In this document: positions 28,878 through 38,489 of the stretch, one piece after another | Layout of the letters: each line of letters begins with the position of its first letter | How positions within the stretch are numbered: the first letter of the stretch is position 1 | Source of the DNA: an uncultured Clostridium sp. | GTDB taxonomy: Bacteria > Bacillota > Clostridia > TANB77 > CAG-508 | Length of the DNA stretch: 64,000 bases | NCBI GenBank assembly: GCA_900557195.1 | Contig: USRT01000004.1 | Span: forward strand, 1 to 64,000 | Direction of reading: 5' to 3' | The notes under the pieces: model-generated | What the model was told of the DNA's origin: nothing | Databases searched by the model: none | What the model saw: the letters and a program-made list of their open reading frames with translations, nothing else | Made by a program: the position numbers and the translations under genes

Positions 28878-29783
28878 ATGAAAATGAATTTACAAAAAAT
28901 ATACTTTGAAACAGATGATGGTGTAGAATTATGTGGTTTATTACATCAACCTAAAAATAAAACAGAAGAAGTAGTAATTGCTGTACATGGAATGCAAAGT
29001 AATTGTATGAAGAAAAGAGATGATATATTAGCAGAGGAAATTACTAAAAGTAATATATCATATTTTTGTTTTAATAATAGAGGGCATGATTTGATTAATT
29101 CTATTACTAAAAAGCAAGATGGAAAATTAAATAAAATATTGTCAGGTTCTAGTCTAGAATGCATTGAGGATTGTTATTATGATATTAAAGCAGCAATTTT
29201 AAAAATGTTAGATAAAGGATATAACAAAATTCATCTACAAGGTCATAGTTTAGGATGTACAAAGATTGTATATACATACACAAAAATGAAAAATCAAAAT
29301 GAAATAGAATTATTAAGTAAAATAAAATCGATAATTTTATTATCAATGGTAGATATACCAGTTGCAATTAACTTCTTTTTTCAAAATGATATAGATGAAT
29401 TAATTTCAGATATGGAAAGAAAGCAAAGAGAAGGAAATGGAAAAAAAGTAATATCAGTAGAAGGTGCAATACTTCCAATGTGTCCAGATACATTTTTAAA
29501 TTTTGTAAAAAATAATAAAGATATAGATTTTGCTAGATATAGTGACAAATTATATGATTTTAAAGAATTAAATAAAATAGAAATTCCTATATTTATGAGA
29601 TGGGGAAATAAAAATGAATTAATTATGCAAGAAGCGAATAAATTAGTAGAAGTGATGAGAAACAAAATTAAAAATAAAGTATGTGATATTGGATATATTG
29701 ATGGAGCAGGACATAATTATAGAGGAAAAGAAAATGAACTTGCAAGTCAAATTATTGATTTTTTAATGAAAAGTATGACATAA
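28878..29783 (+). CDS. Alpha/beta hydrolase (DUF1749-like)
   Basis: 301 residues. The fold is shown by VVIAVHGMQSNCMKKRDD (oxyanion region), the nucleophile elbow LQGHSLGCTK with Ser, IFMRWGNKNELIMQ near the acid position, and GAGHNYRGKENE with the catalytic His. The pattern resembles the DUF1749/UPF0613 esterase-like family. Substrate unknown. It stands alone after the KilA-N scar. ATG 28878 and 28884 are both possible; the ribosome site is weak (ACCGGGT). Confidence 0.75.
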   Translation: MKMNLQKIYFETDDGVELCGLLHQPKNKTEEVVIAVHGMQSNCMKKRDDILAEEITKSNISYFCFNNRGHDLINSITKKQDGKLNKILSGSSLECIEDCYYDIKAAILKMLDKGYNKIHLQGHSLGCTKIVYTYTKMKNQNEIELLSKIKSIILLSMVDIPVAINFFFQNDIDELISDMERKQREGNGKKVISVEGAILPMCPDTFLNFVKNNKDIDFARYSDKLYDFKELNKIEIPIFMRWGNKNELIMQEANKLVEVMRNKIKNKVCDIGYIDGAGHNYRGKENELASQIIDFLMKSMT

Positions 29784-29857
29784 TAATAAAGTAGAGATAG
29801 AACATAATAAAAAAGAAAATAAATTTATTAAAATGTAAAATAAAAATAGATATAAAG

Positions 29858-29926
29858 AAGCAAAGCTAGAATATGTTATTAATTATTATTAAACAGAAAT
29901 AACAAAATATAGTTTTGCTTTTTTAT
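29858..29926 (+). terminator. Long imperfect terminator hairpin
   Basis: AAGCAAAGCTAGAATATG... (29858-29880) pairs with the arm at 29898-29920 with few mismatches, followed by TTTTATTT. It separates the hydrolase from the transketolase genes. Confidence 0.7.
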
Positions 29927-30001
29927 TTAAGGTATAAGTCATTGTAAAAATTAAATTCATATGATATAAATGAAAATATACAGAAGAAGGAGGTTATATT
30001 T

Positions 30002-30841
30002 ATGAAAATAACAGATGTAAAAGCTTTAGAGAAAATTGCAAATGATATTCGTATAGGAATTATAGAAGCTGTTTATAATGGTAAATCTGGTCATCCAGGA
30101 GGTTCTTTATCTTGCGCAGATATTTTAGCAGTTTTGTATTTTAACCAAATGAATATAGATCCTAAAAAGCCTTATGCAAAGGAAAGAGATAGATTTGTAC
30201 TATCAAAAGGACATTGTTCTCCGGCGTTATATAGTACACTTGCTAGAAAAGGATACTTTGAAAAAGAAAAATTATTAAGTTTCAGAAATATAGAAAGTAA
30301 TTTGCAAGGACATCCAGATATGAATAAAGTTCCTGGAGTTGATATGACAAGTGGTTCTTTAGGACAAGGATTGTCTGTAGCAAATGGAATGGCACTTTCG
30401 TCTAAATTAAATAAAGATGGATATAGAGTGTACTGTTTGCTCGGAGATGGAGAAATCGAAGAAGGTCAAATTTGGGAAGCTGCAATGAGCTCAGTTAAAT
30501 ATAAATTAGATAATTTATGTGTAATAGTAGATAATAATAATTTACAAATAGATGGGACAATTGAAGAAGTAAAAGGGTTAAAAAATATTAAAGAGAAGTT
30601 TAAAAGTTTTGGTTTTGAAGTTATAGAAATAGATGGAAATAATATAGAAGAAGTATTAAATGCTTTTAATGTTGCAAAACAGATAAAAGAAAGACCAACA
30701 GCAATAATAGCAAAAACAATAAAAGGAAAAGGTGTATCATATATGGAAAACCAAGCTTCATGGCATGGAAAAGCACCAAATGAAGAAGAGTATAAACAAG
30801 CTATAGAGGAACTTAAAAATAAAGAGGAGGAACATATATGA
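30002..30841 (+). CDS. Transketolase, N-terminal (thiamine-binding) subunit
   Basis: Split transketolases are common in Clostridia and archaea. This 279-residue subunit holds the thiamine diphosphate site: [44 protein letters not shown], and [16 protein letters not shown] with the magnesium motif continuing to [16 protein letters not shown] precedes ATG 30002. Its stop overlaps the start of the C-terminal subunit by four bases (ATGA), so the two are translationally coupled. Pentose phosphate pathway, cytoplasm. Confidence 0.93.
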   Translation: MKITDVKALEKIANDIRIGIIEAVYNGKSGHPGGSLSCADILAVLYFNQMNIDPKKPYAKERDRFVLSKGHCSPALYSTLARKGYFEKEKLLSFRNIESNLQGHPDMNKVPGVDMTSGSLGQGLSVANGMALSSKLNKDGYRVYCLLGDGEIEEGQIWEAAMSSVKYKLDNLCVIVDNNNLQIDGTIEEVKGLKNIKEKFKSFGFEVIEIDGNNIEEVLNAFNVAKQIKERPTAIIAKTIKGKGVSYMENQASWHGKAPNEEEYKQAIEELKNKEEEHI

Positions 30842-31774
30842 ACTTAACTAAGAAAATTGCGACAAGACAAAGCTATGGTGAAGCTTTAAAAGAACTAGGA
30901 GAAGAAAATAAAGATATTGTTGTGTTAGATGCAGATTTATCATCAGCAACAAAAACAAATATTTTTGCAAGGGAATTTCCAGAAAGGTTTTTTGAAATGG
31001 GAATTTCAGAACAAGATATGATAGGAACAGCAGCTCGGTTTTGCTACATGTGGGAAAATACCATACGCAAGTACTTTTGCTATGTTTGCTGCAGGAAGGG
31101 CATATGATCAAATAAGAAATAGTATTTGTTATCCAAATTTGAATGTAAAAATATGTGCTACACATGCAGGGGTAACTGTGGGGGAAGATGGAGCAACACA
31201 TCAGATGCTAGAAGATATTAGTTTGATGAGAAGTGTGCCTAATATGACAGTTATATCTACATCAGATGATATAGAGACGAAATGGGCTGTTAAAGAAATT
31301 TCTAAAATAGATGGACCAGTATACTTAAGATTATCAAGACTTGCTACACCTATAATATATGACGAAAGTGAGAATTTTGAAATAGGAAAAGGGGTTCAAA
31401 TAGGAAAAGGAAAAGACGCTACTATTTTTGCAACAGGTATTACAGTAACAGAGGCATTAAAAGCACAAGATGAACTTAAGAAAAGTAATATAGATGTAAG
31501 AGTTGTAGATATTCATACAATAAAACCAATAGATAAAGAATTAATTGTAAAGTGTGCAAAGGAAACAGGTAGAATAATTATAGTAGAAGATCATAATATA
31601 ATTGGAGGGCTAGGAACAGCTATTTGTGAAGTTTTGGCAGAAGAATACCCTTGTTTAGTAACAAGAATGGGAATAAAAGATACATTTGGAAAATCCGGTA
31701 AAGCAGAAGAATTAATAAAATATTTCAAGATTGATGCAGACTCAATTGTAGAAGAAGTGAAAAAAGGAAAATAG
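30838..31774 (+). CDS. Transketolase, C-terminal subunit, CGG +1 shift at 31036
   Basis: The zero frame runs through [14 protein letters not shown] and [13 protein letters not shown] and breaks at in-frame CGG (31036); the C is followed by GGT rather than GGA. Skipping the C yields [29 protein letters not shown], matching the family, and continues to the stop, 311 residues. The catalytic glutamate lies in GISEQ. The rest includes [16 protein letters not shown] and [15 protein letters not shown] [12 protein letters not shown] start at 31082 that normal gene callers would choose lacks a ribosome site and cuts the domain. One of four sites with GGT. Confidence 0.92.
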
Positions 31775-31834
31775 TGAAATTTAAGATAAGGTTGTTAAAG
31801 GGAATAGAATATTTTAATGATTTTTGTTCTTTAA

Positions 31835-31975
31835 GTGTGTCAAAAGTGTCAAAAGGGACGGAGCATATTGACACTTTTATATCTACTAATTAAATTTATT
31901 TAGTATTTTTTTTAGTGTCAATATGCTCCGTCCCTTTTGACACTTTTGACATTCCATCTCTTTTGACACCTTTTG
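31835..31975. repeat. REP-like long hairpin, copy 2
   Basis: Left arm near 31836-31874 and right arm near 31914-31952 pair around the same core, GGGACGGAGCATATTGAC, as the element at 11868. Arms carry tandem nine-base units TGTCAAAAG instead of the ten-base TGCCAAAAGR units of copy 1, and the partner arm has changed to match (GACA instead of GGCA). A further half unit extends to 31975. It lies between transketolase and ftsE. Confidence 0.8.
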
Positions 31976-32045
31976 ATATGCTTTTTTTCAAAAAAAGAAA
32001 TGTGAATTTTTTGTGAATTTTAAAAAATAAAGGAAATAGGAGAAA

Positions 32046-32092
32046 AATAGTATAAAAGCCAAATAAAGGTGATTTTTATACTATTTTTTTTA
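32046..32092 (+). terminator. Terminator before ftsE
   Basis: AATAGTATAAAA (32046-32057) pairs with TTTTATACTATT (32074-32085), followed by TTTTTT. It closes the transketolase/REP region. Confidence 0.75.
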
Positions 32093-32180
32093 AAATAAGC
32101 TATTGCAAATAAAACGTTTTACTGATATCATAAATAAAAAAATTAATAAAAATGTCTTATTATATGTAAGGAGCTTAAAA

Positions 32181-32868
32181 ATGATAGAATTTAGAAATGT
32201 TAACAAAACTTATGGAACAGGTACTGAAGCTGTTCATAATGCTAACTTTAAAATAGATAAAGGCGAATTTGCTTTCTTAGTAGGAAGTTCAGGTTCTGGA
32301 AAATCAACATTAATCAAATTAATTTTAAAAGAAGAAGAACCAACATCAGGAAATATAATTATAAATGGAAAAGATACTACTTTCTTAAAACCTAAAAGAG
32401 TACCTTTTTTAAGAAGAAGTATGGGAGTAGTGTTTCAAGACTTTAGATTGTTACCAGATAAAACTGTATATGAAAATGTTGCATTTGCTATGTATATAGT
32501 TAAAGCAACTCCAAGACATATCAGAAGACAAGTACCAATGGTATTATCATTAGTTGGATTAAGTGCAAAAGCTAAAGTATATCCAAATGAATTATCTGGA
32601 GGAGAGCAACAAAGAGTGGCTTTAGCAAGAGCACTAGTTAATAATCCATCAATGCTAATAGCAGACGAACCAACTCGGAAATCTTGATCCAGACACTGCA
32701 TGGGATATTATGACACTTTTAAATGATATAAATTTAAGAGGAACAACAGTTGTTGTAGCAACACATGCAAAAGATATTGTAGACAAAATGAAAAAAAGAG
32801 TTATACAAATAGAAAAAGGTAATATCATAAGAGATGATAAAAAAGGTGGTTATAATAGTGAAATATAA
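32181..32868 (+). CDS. ftsE: Cell-division ATPase FtsE, CGG +1 shift at 32676
   Basis: FtsE with FtsX activates peptidoglycan hydrolases at the septum or sidewall. ATG 32181 (AAGGAG six bases upstream) is the right start; upstream in-frame codons are not family-like. Walker A VGSSGSGKST, Q-loop VFQDFRLLPDKTVYENV, signature LSGGEQQRVALARAL and Walker B MLIADEPT are followed by in-frame CGG at 32676. Skipping the C gives GNLDPDTAWDIM, the invariant DEPTGNLDP D-loop, then the H-loop VVATHAKDIV, 228 residues. Without the shift FtsE would end two codons after DEPT-R-K-S. Stop overlaps the GTG start of ftsX. Confidence 0.95.
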
Positions 32869-33757
32869 TGTACTTAGTTATTTAATAGGTGAAGGTTTTA
32901 AAAATGTTTTAAAAAATAAAAAGTCAACAGGTGCATCTTTAATGATTATGTGTGCAACAATGATAATTTTTGGCGTGTTTTTCATGATTGGAGAAAACAT
33001 AAATCATATAATGAGTGAACTAGAAATGCAACAAGGTATGCAAGTATTTATTAAAGATGAAGTGACAGAAAAAGGCGTAACTGAATTAGGTGATAAAATA
33101 AGAGCTTTAAGTGATGTAAACAAAGTAGAATTTGTTTCTAAGGAAGATGCTTTAAATCAAATGAAGGAAAAGGTTGGAGATAAGCAATTCTTACTTTCTG
33201 GTTATGAAGAAAACAATCCCTTTCCAGCATCATATATAGTTACTTTAACAGATTTAAATAAAAGTGAGGATATTAAAAATATAATTGATGATTTTGAAGG
33301 CGTTAAAGATATTCAATTAAGAGGAAACACAATAAATGCATTAATTAAAATTGCAAATTTAGTTAGAATTGTTTCTGGTGCTATATTGTTACTACTTGTA
33401 GTAATATCAATATTTATTATTGCCAATACAATAAAGCTAACTGTTCATGCAAGAAGAAGAGAAATATCAATTATGAAATATGTAGGTGCTACAAATAATT
33501 TTATTAGATGGCCTTTTATAGTAGAAGGTATAATTATTGGTGTTATATCTGCTTTAATCTCTATAATGTTATTGGGAGTATCATATAACCTAATATCTGA
33601 TAAAATAATAACAACATTAGGAGCAAATGTAATAAATATAGATTTATTAACTTTCTCAGATATGTTTACATTAATAATTATAGTATATTTGGCTTTAGGA
33701 ATTGGTATAGGAACTTTAGGAAGTATAATTTCTATGAGAAAATATTTAGATGTATAA
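32858..33757 (+). CDS. ftsX: Cell-division permease FtsX
   Basis: 299 residues from GTG 32858, which overlaps the ftsE stop and has AGGTGG upstream; the product then starts MKYNVLSYLIGEGFKNVLKN as in other FtsX proteins. Four membrane helices with the large outer loop after the first (VEFVSKEDALNQMKEKVGD, NPFPASYIVTL) and the conserved HARRREISIMKYVGATNNFIRWPF segment. It transmits ATP hydrolysis by FtsE to the extracellular coiled-coil M23 proteins encoded just downstream. Confidence 0.95.
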   Translation: MKYNVLSYLIGEGFKNVLKNKKSTGASLMIMCATMIIFGVFFMIGENINHIMSELEMQQGMQVFIKDEVTEKGVTELGDKIRALSDVNKVEFVSKEDALNQMKEKVGDKQFLLSGYEENNPFPASYIVTLTDLNKSEDIKNIIDDFEGVKDIQLRGNTINALIKIANLVRIVSGAILLLLVVISIFIIANTIKLTVHARRREISIMKYVGATNNFIRWPFIVEGIIIGVISALISIMLLGVSYNLISDKIITTLGANVINIDLLTFSDMFTLIIIVYLALGIGIGTLGSIISMRKYLDV

Positions 33758-33773
33758 GGATAAGGAGAGTAAG

Positions 33774-35003
33774 ATGCATATGAAAAAGAAAATAGTGGCA
33801 AGTATACTTGCAATATTGTTAATTAGTTTTAGTTTCACAAATGTTTTTGCAGCATCTAGTGATGAAAAAAGTAAAGTTCAAAGTCAAATTAATAATAAAA
33901 AAGAAGAATTACAAGATGTAAAAGATGAAAAATCAGGAGTCTTATCAGAAATAGATAAATTAAATACATCAATTTCTTCTACAGAAAAGGAAATATCAGA
34001 TTTAAATGATAAGATTACAGAATTAACTAGTAGTATATCTGATAAAACAGAAGAAATAGAACAAAAAGAAGAAGAATTTGAAGAAAAAGATAAGCTTCTT
34101 CAAGATAGATTAGTGGCATTATATGAAGCAGGAGATACTACATATTTAGATATGTTATTAACATCAGGAAGTATTACAGATTTTATTTCTAGTTACTATT
34201 TAGTAGAACAACTTACAAAATGTGATACAGAAGTTTTAAATGCAATAGAAAATACTAAAAAAGAAATAGAAGATGATAAAAAAGAATTAGAAACTAAAAA
34301 ACAAGAAATTGATAAAACAAAGAGTCAAATTGCAGAGAAAAATGAAAAATTAAAAAGTGATAAAAGCACAAAACAAGCTAAAGTTAATAGTCTTACAGAA
34401 GAAGAAAAAGAATTAGAAGGAGAACTTGCAGCATATAATGCCGAAATGGAAAAGATTGCTGCAGCAGAAAGAAAAGCAAAGGCAGAAGAAGAGGCTAGAA
34501 GAAAAAAAGCAGAAGAAGATGCAAAGAAAAACCAGAATAATACTGGAAACACAAATAATACAGGAAATACAGGTGCTACAGGTGGGTCTAACGGAACAGT
34601 AACTTCAAGTGGAAAAATGACTTGGCCAATACCTGGATATAGCTCAATTACTTCATATTTTGGATATAGAGTACATCCTATATATGGAACATGGAAATTA
34701 CATTCAGGAATAGATGTAGGTGCTCCAACAGGTGCAAAATTTGTAGCTGCAGATGATGGAACAGTATTAATCGCAAGCTACGGTTATAATGGCGGATATG
34801 GAAATTATGTAGTTATAAATCATGGAAATGGAATAACTACAAGATATGCACATGGAACATCAATATTAGTAAGTGCAGGTCAAAAAGTTACAAAAGGAAC
34901 TCCAGTTTTAACTGTAGGTTCAACAGGAGCTTCAACAGGACCTCATGCTCACTTTGAAGTAAGAGTTAATGGTACAGCAGTTAATCCGCTTAACTATTTA
35001 TAA
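33774..35003 (+). CDS. Coiled-coil M23 peptidase, EnvC/PcsB-like, paralogue 1
   Basis: 409 residues. A signal peptide (about 1-27, ending VFAAS) is followed by long coiled coils with the motif LLQDRLVALYEAGDTTYLDMLLTSGSITDFIS, then an alanine-rich linker, an Asn/Thr/Gly stretch and a LytM domain: HSGIDVGAPTG, YAHGTSI, GASTGPHAHFEVRVNG. The metal His/Asp and HxH are present. By context and architecture it is the FtsEX-activated cell-wall hydrolase. Start ATG 33774 has AAGGAGAG upstream. In its STGPHAHF motif the glycine is a plain GGA, a natural comparison for the next gene. Confidence 0.92.
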   Translation: MHMKKKIVASILAILLISFSFTNVFAASSDEKSKVQSQINNKKEELQDVKDEKSGVLSEIDKLNTSISSTEKEISDLNDKITELTSSISDKTEEIEQKEEEFEEKDKLLQDRLVALYEAGDTTYLDMLLTSGSITDFISSYYLVEQLTKCDTEVLNAIENTKKEIEDDKKELETKKQEIDKTKSQIAEKNEKLKSDKSTKQAKVNSLTEEEKELEGELAAYNAEMEKIAAAERKAKAEEEARRKKAEEDAKKNQNNTGNTNNTGNTGATGGSNGTVTSSGKMTWPIPGYSSITSYFGYRVHPIYGTWKLHSGIDVGAPTGAKFVAADDGTVLIASYGYNGGYGNYVVINHGNGITTRYAHGTSILVSAGQKVTKGTPVLTVGSTGASTGPHAHFEVRVNGTAVNPLNYL

Positions 35004-35100
35004 AGTTATTTAGAAAAAATATCCATTGAAAGAAAAAAATAAATATTATATAATAGTATTAGCAAAATAAATACATAAGCAAAAGAAAGGAGAAATTCTC

Positions 35101-36238
35101 ATGAATAGAAAACTTGTTTCATTTCTAATTATTCTATTGATGATCTTTAACCTTTCTTTTTCTACATTTGCCGAAAGTTTAGATGATAAAAAAGATGAGA
35201 TATCAGGTAAGATTGAAGAGCAAAGTCAGAAATTAGAATATGTACAAGGTGAAATATCAGATGCGGTTAAAGAAATACAAGAGTTAGATGATAAAATTAC
35301 AGAATATGAAAATCAGATTAATAGCTTAAAAGATAAACTCGTTGATTCTCAAAAGAATATTAAAGAGATAAATGGAAAATATAGTGAGGTTAAAGAAGAA
35401 TATGATAAAAACGAAAAACTTTTTCAAGATAGATTAGTAGCATTATATGAAGCTGGGGATACAACATATTTAGATGTATTACTTTCTTCTAGTAATATAA
35501 CAGATTTTATCTCAAATTATTATTTGATAGAACAATTAGCATCTTATGATTCTGATTTGTTATCTAAAATAGAAGTACAGAAAAATGAATTAGAACAAAC
35601 AAAGAATAAATTAGAAGAAGAAGAAAAAGAGTTACAAGATTTAAAAGATCAAGCAATAAGTATGGCAACTACATTAAAAAATTCTAAAACACTTCAAAAA
35701 AGTAAAATGGAGAAATTGACAGAAGAAGAAAAAACATTGCAAGATCAAATAAAAGAATACAAAATAGAAGAAGCAAAAATAGAAAATCAAATTAGACTAG
35801 CAAATGGAAATACGAGTTATGAGCTTCAATATACAGGCGGAGTAATGATGTGGCCAGTAGCTAAATCAGGTACATACATAACATCCCCATTTGGTATGAG
35901 AGAACATCCGATACAAGGTGTTGTAAAAGGACATACAGGAATAGATATAGGTAATGCAGGATTTGGAGCAAAAGTAATAGCTGCAAGTGATGGGGTAGTT
36001 AGTTTTGCAGGTGTTTTAGGTGGATATGGAAATTGTGTAATTATAAATCATGGAGGAGGAATATCTACACTTTATGGACATGGACAAGCGATACTAACAA
36101 CAGTAGGTACAAATGTTAAACAAGGAGATGTAATAATGGAAGTTGGTTCAACAGGAAACTCAACACGGACCACATCTTCATTTTGAAGTAAGAGTAAATA
36201 ATATTGCAGTTAATCCTGCTACATATTTGCAAGAATAA
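35101..36238 (+). CDS. Coiled-coil M23 peptidase, paralogue 2, CGG +1 shift at 36166
   Basis: Tandem paralogue of the preceding gene: signal peptide, coiled coil with LFQDRLVALYEAGDTTYLDVLLSSSNITDFIS, and a LytM domain with HTGIDIGNAGFG and YGHGQAI. The zero frame breaks at in-frame CGG (36166) inside the catalytic motif STG-GPHLHF; skipping the C restores GPHLHFEVRVNNIAVNPATYLQE, total 378 residues. Without the shift the HxH metal-binding motif would be lost. The paralogue has the same motif without the extra C. Confidence 0.92.
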
Positions 36239-36270
36239 AATAAGAGCAATACATATTTGCTCTTATTTTA
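36237..36270 (+). terminator. Terminator after second M23 gene
   Basis: AAAATAAGAGCAA (36237-36249) pairs perfectly with TTGCTCTTATTTT (36257-36269). The stop codon of the gene lies at the start of the left arm. Confidence 0.8.
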
Positions 36271-36342
36271 AGTAAAAGTACTATAAAAAATATTTTAGAG
36301 TATAATATATAAAGATTATTATAAATAGAAAAGAGGAAAAAT

Positions 36343-37551
36343 ATGAATTCAAAAAAAACAAATAATATATATAAATATACTATTATCATTATAATAACAG
36401 CTTTTATAACATTTATATTAACATCTACTTTTGTATATCGTTTTATTAATAATGATGAAAGATTCTATATAAAAAATTCTAAAACAGAAAATTCTAGTCT
36501 AGATCAAACACTTACATATTTTAAAGAAATATTAGACAAAAAGTATATAGGAGAAATTAATGAAGAAGAATTAAAAGAAAGTGCTATTAAAGGATATATT
36601 GCAGGTTTAAATGATCCATATACAGAATATTTTACTAAAGAAGAAATGAAAGAATTTACAGAAGAAACAGAAGGCGAATATGTAGGAATAGGTATATATA
36701 CTACAACAGATACTAAACAAAATGCAATTGTTGTATTAAGAACAATAGGTGATTCTCCAGCAAGTAAAGCAGGATTACTTACAGGTGATATTATAACAAA
36801 AGTAGATGACGAAGAATTTACAGGTGAACAGTTAAATGAAGCTGTTAAAAAGATGAAGGGAATAGCTGGAACTAATGTTAAAATAACAGTTGTAAGAAAT
36901 GATAAAGAAATGGAATTTAATATAAAAAGAGAAAATATAAAGATTAGCCATGTTAGTTCTAATGTACTAAATGATAATATAGGATATATAAAAATATCAT
37001 CTTTTGAAGGTGGATGTTCAGAAGAGTTTTTAGAGAAATATAAAGAAATAGAAAAACAAAATATAGAATCATTAATTATAGATTTAAGATTTAATGGTGG
37101 AGGGATTGTAGATGAAGCATTAAATATAGCAGAATTAATGGTTCCAAAAGATAATATTTTATTAATAACAAAAGATAAAACAGAAGAAGAAGATGTGGTG
37201 ATAGCAAAGAAAGATGCAAGTATAAATATGCCAATAGTTGTTTTAGTGAATGAATATTCAGCAAGTGCCTCTGAAATTTTAGCAGGAATTTTAAAAGAGG
37301 ATATAAATGCAACATTAATTGGAAACACAACATATGGAAAAGGTGTAATTCAAACAGTGTATCCATTAAAAGATGGTAGTGGATTAAAAATAACAACAGA
37401 TGAATATTATACTCCAAATCATAATAAAATTAATAAAGTTGGAATAGAGCCTACAATAAAAGTTGAAATTTCAGAAGAGTTAAGACAAATCACAAATTTA
37501 CCATTAGAACAAGACATACAATTACAAAAAGCTATAGAAGAATTAAAATAG
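36343..37551 (+). CDS. ctpA: S41 C-terminal processing peptidase
   Basis: 402 residues. An N-terminal membrane anchor (about 8-30) is followed by a PDZ domain (GIYTTTDTKQNAIVVLRTIGDSPASKAGLLTGDIITKVD) and the S41 catalytic domain: IDLRFNGGG, the serine in NEYSASASEILAG and the lysine in TYGKGVIQTV. These are extracellular proteases that cut membrane or secreted proteins. Position behind ftsEX and M23 genes is common in Firmicutes and suggests control of those hydrolases. Confidence 0.94.
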   Translation: MNSKKTNNIYKYTIIIIITAFITFILTSTFVYRFINNDERFYIKNSKTENSSLDQTLTYFKEILDKKYIGEINEEELKESAIKGYIAGLNDPYTEYFTKEEMKEFTEETEGEYVGIGIYTTTDTKQNAIVVLRTIGDSPASKAGLLTGDIITKVDDEEFTGEQLNEAVKKMKGIAGTNVKITVVRNDKEMEFNIKRENIKISHVSSNVLNDNIGYIKISSFEGGCSEEFLEKYKEIEKQNIESLIIDLRFNGGGIVDEALNIAELMVPKDNILLITKDKTEEEDVVIAKKDASINMPIVVLVNEYSASASEILAGILKEDINATLIGNTTYGKGVIQTVYPLKDGSGLKITTDEYYTPNHNKINKVGIEPTIKVEISEELRQITNLPLEQDIQLQKAIEELK

Positions 37552-37559
37552 GATATATT

Positions 37560-37859
37560 ATAAAAGAGCAAGTTTTGTATTAATGTTTCTAATATTAATA
37601 GGTTTAATAAGAGGTAGTGATAGTTCAAGAACTAAAGATATACATCGCCTAATGGAGAACATACAATTATAGTTGAATATGATCTTGTAAGTAGACTAGT
37701 AGTATATGAGAAAACAGGTTTAATAAAAAAGAGAGTTTTTTTCTGAAATAGGAGATGGGTATAATAAAAGTGTATTTTTTGAAATAGAATGGATAGATGA
37801 GGGTACATTTAGAATATGTAATAATTATTTTAATGAAGAATATACTATAGATTTATAAA
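37560..37859 (+). pseudogene. Decayed small-protein gene (DUF5412-like)
   Basis: Pieces of a coding sequence lie in different frames: YTSPNGEHTIIVEYD then, after a frame change in the T-run near 37737-37743, FFEIEWIDEGTFRICNNYF ending at the TAA near 37857. A hydrophobic start (LMFLILIGLI) is in a third register. The SPNGEHTI...EWIDEGTF pattern resembles DUF5412. Neither frame change is at a CGG, so this looks like ordinary decay and serves as a contrast to the CGG cases. Confidence 0.5.
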
Positions 37860-37861
37860 AG

Positions 37862-37903
37862 ACAAAGCTTAAAGTCAGCAAAATAACAGACTTTAAGCTT
37901 TGT
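37862..37903. repeat. 15-bp perfect inverted repeat
   Basis: ACAAAGCTTAAAGTC (37862-37876) and GACTTTAAGCTTTGT (37889-37903). It follows the decayed gene; only a short A-rich tract follows on the plus strand. Possibly its former terminator. Confidence 0.7.
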
Positions 37904-37945
37904 GAAAAATATGTATAAAAAAATTAAAAAAATTTTAAAAAAGTA

Positions 37946-37974
37946 TTGACATTTATAATGTAATTTAGTATACT
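37946..37974 (+). promoter_or_regulatory. Promoter of the tRNA-Val/Asp/Phe operon
   Basis: Perfect TTGACA (37946-37951) and TATACT (37969-37974) with the ideal 17-base spacer; the first tRNA begins 18 bases after the -10 box. Confidence 0.85.
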
Positions 37975-37992
37975 TAACGAGTCGAAGGAAAT

Positions 37993-38068
37993 GGTCGCTT
38001 AGCTCAGCTGGGAGAGCATCTGCCTTACAAGCAGGAGGTCATAGGTTCGAGCCCTATAGCGACCACCA
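37993..38068 (+). tRNA. trnV: tRNA-Val (TAC)
   Basis: 76 bases. Acceptor GGTCGCT pairs with AGCGACC, then ACCA. The loop CTTACAA gives anticodon TAC, valine. First of three tRNAs under one strong promoter. Confidence 0.96.
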
Positions 38069-38114
38069 TTTTCTTACAAAGAGTATTTAGTTATCTAAAT
38101 ATTTTTTGTTTTAC

Positions 38115-38191
38115 GGCCTGGTAGTTCAGTTGGTTAGAACGCTAGCCTGTCACGCTAGAGGTCGACGGTTCGAGCCCGTTCCAGGTCGCCA
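38115..38191 (+). tRNA. trnD: tRNA-Asp (GTC)
   Basis: 77 bases. Acceptor GGCCTGG pairs with CCAGGTC (one G-U), then GCCA. The loop CTGTCAC gives anticodon GTC, aspartate. Confidence 0.96.
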
Positions 38192-38206
38192 TTTTTTTTT
38201 ATATAT

Positions 38207-38282
38207 GGCTTTATAGCTCAGTTGGTAGAGCAAGGGACTGAAAATCCCTGTGTCCCTGGTTCGATTCCAGGTGAAGCCACCA
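38207..38282 (+). tRNA. trnF: tRNA-Phe (GAA)
   Basis: 76 bases. Acceptor GGCTTTA pairs with TGAAGCC (one G-U), then ACCA. The loop CTGAAAA gives anticodon GAA, phenylalanine. A degenerate copy lies at 39327. Confidence 0.96.
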
Positions 38283-38288
38283 AAGTTT

Positions 38289-38314
38289 AGAATCAGCAGA
38301 AATGCTGATTCTTT
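38289..38314 (+). terminator. Terminator of tRNA operon
   Basis: AGAATCAGCA (38289-38298) and TGCTGATTCT (38303-38312) with a GAAA loop, followed by TTTC. Confidence 0.75.
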
Positions 38315-38489
38315 CGCATGTTTATCAATATAAATATTTTGAAGAATTTTTGTTAATCGCTATTATGAAACATCTAAAAAGTAGAGTTTAATATTAAGAA
38401 AAACAATAATATATATTTTATAAAAATATGCTAAAATATAAATGCAGTTAATTAAAATATTAGTAAAAATAACTAAAGAGGTGAATTAT

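Noticed and set aside
36504..37328. Long minus-strand open frame opposite the S41 peptidase
   Set aside because: The plus-strand gene is a clear protease; the antisense frame has no start signal or family features.
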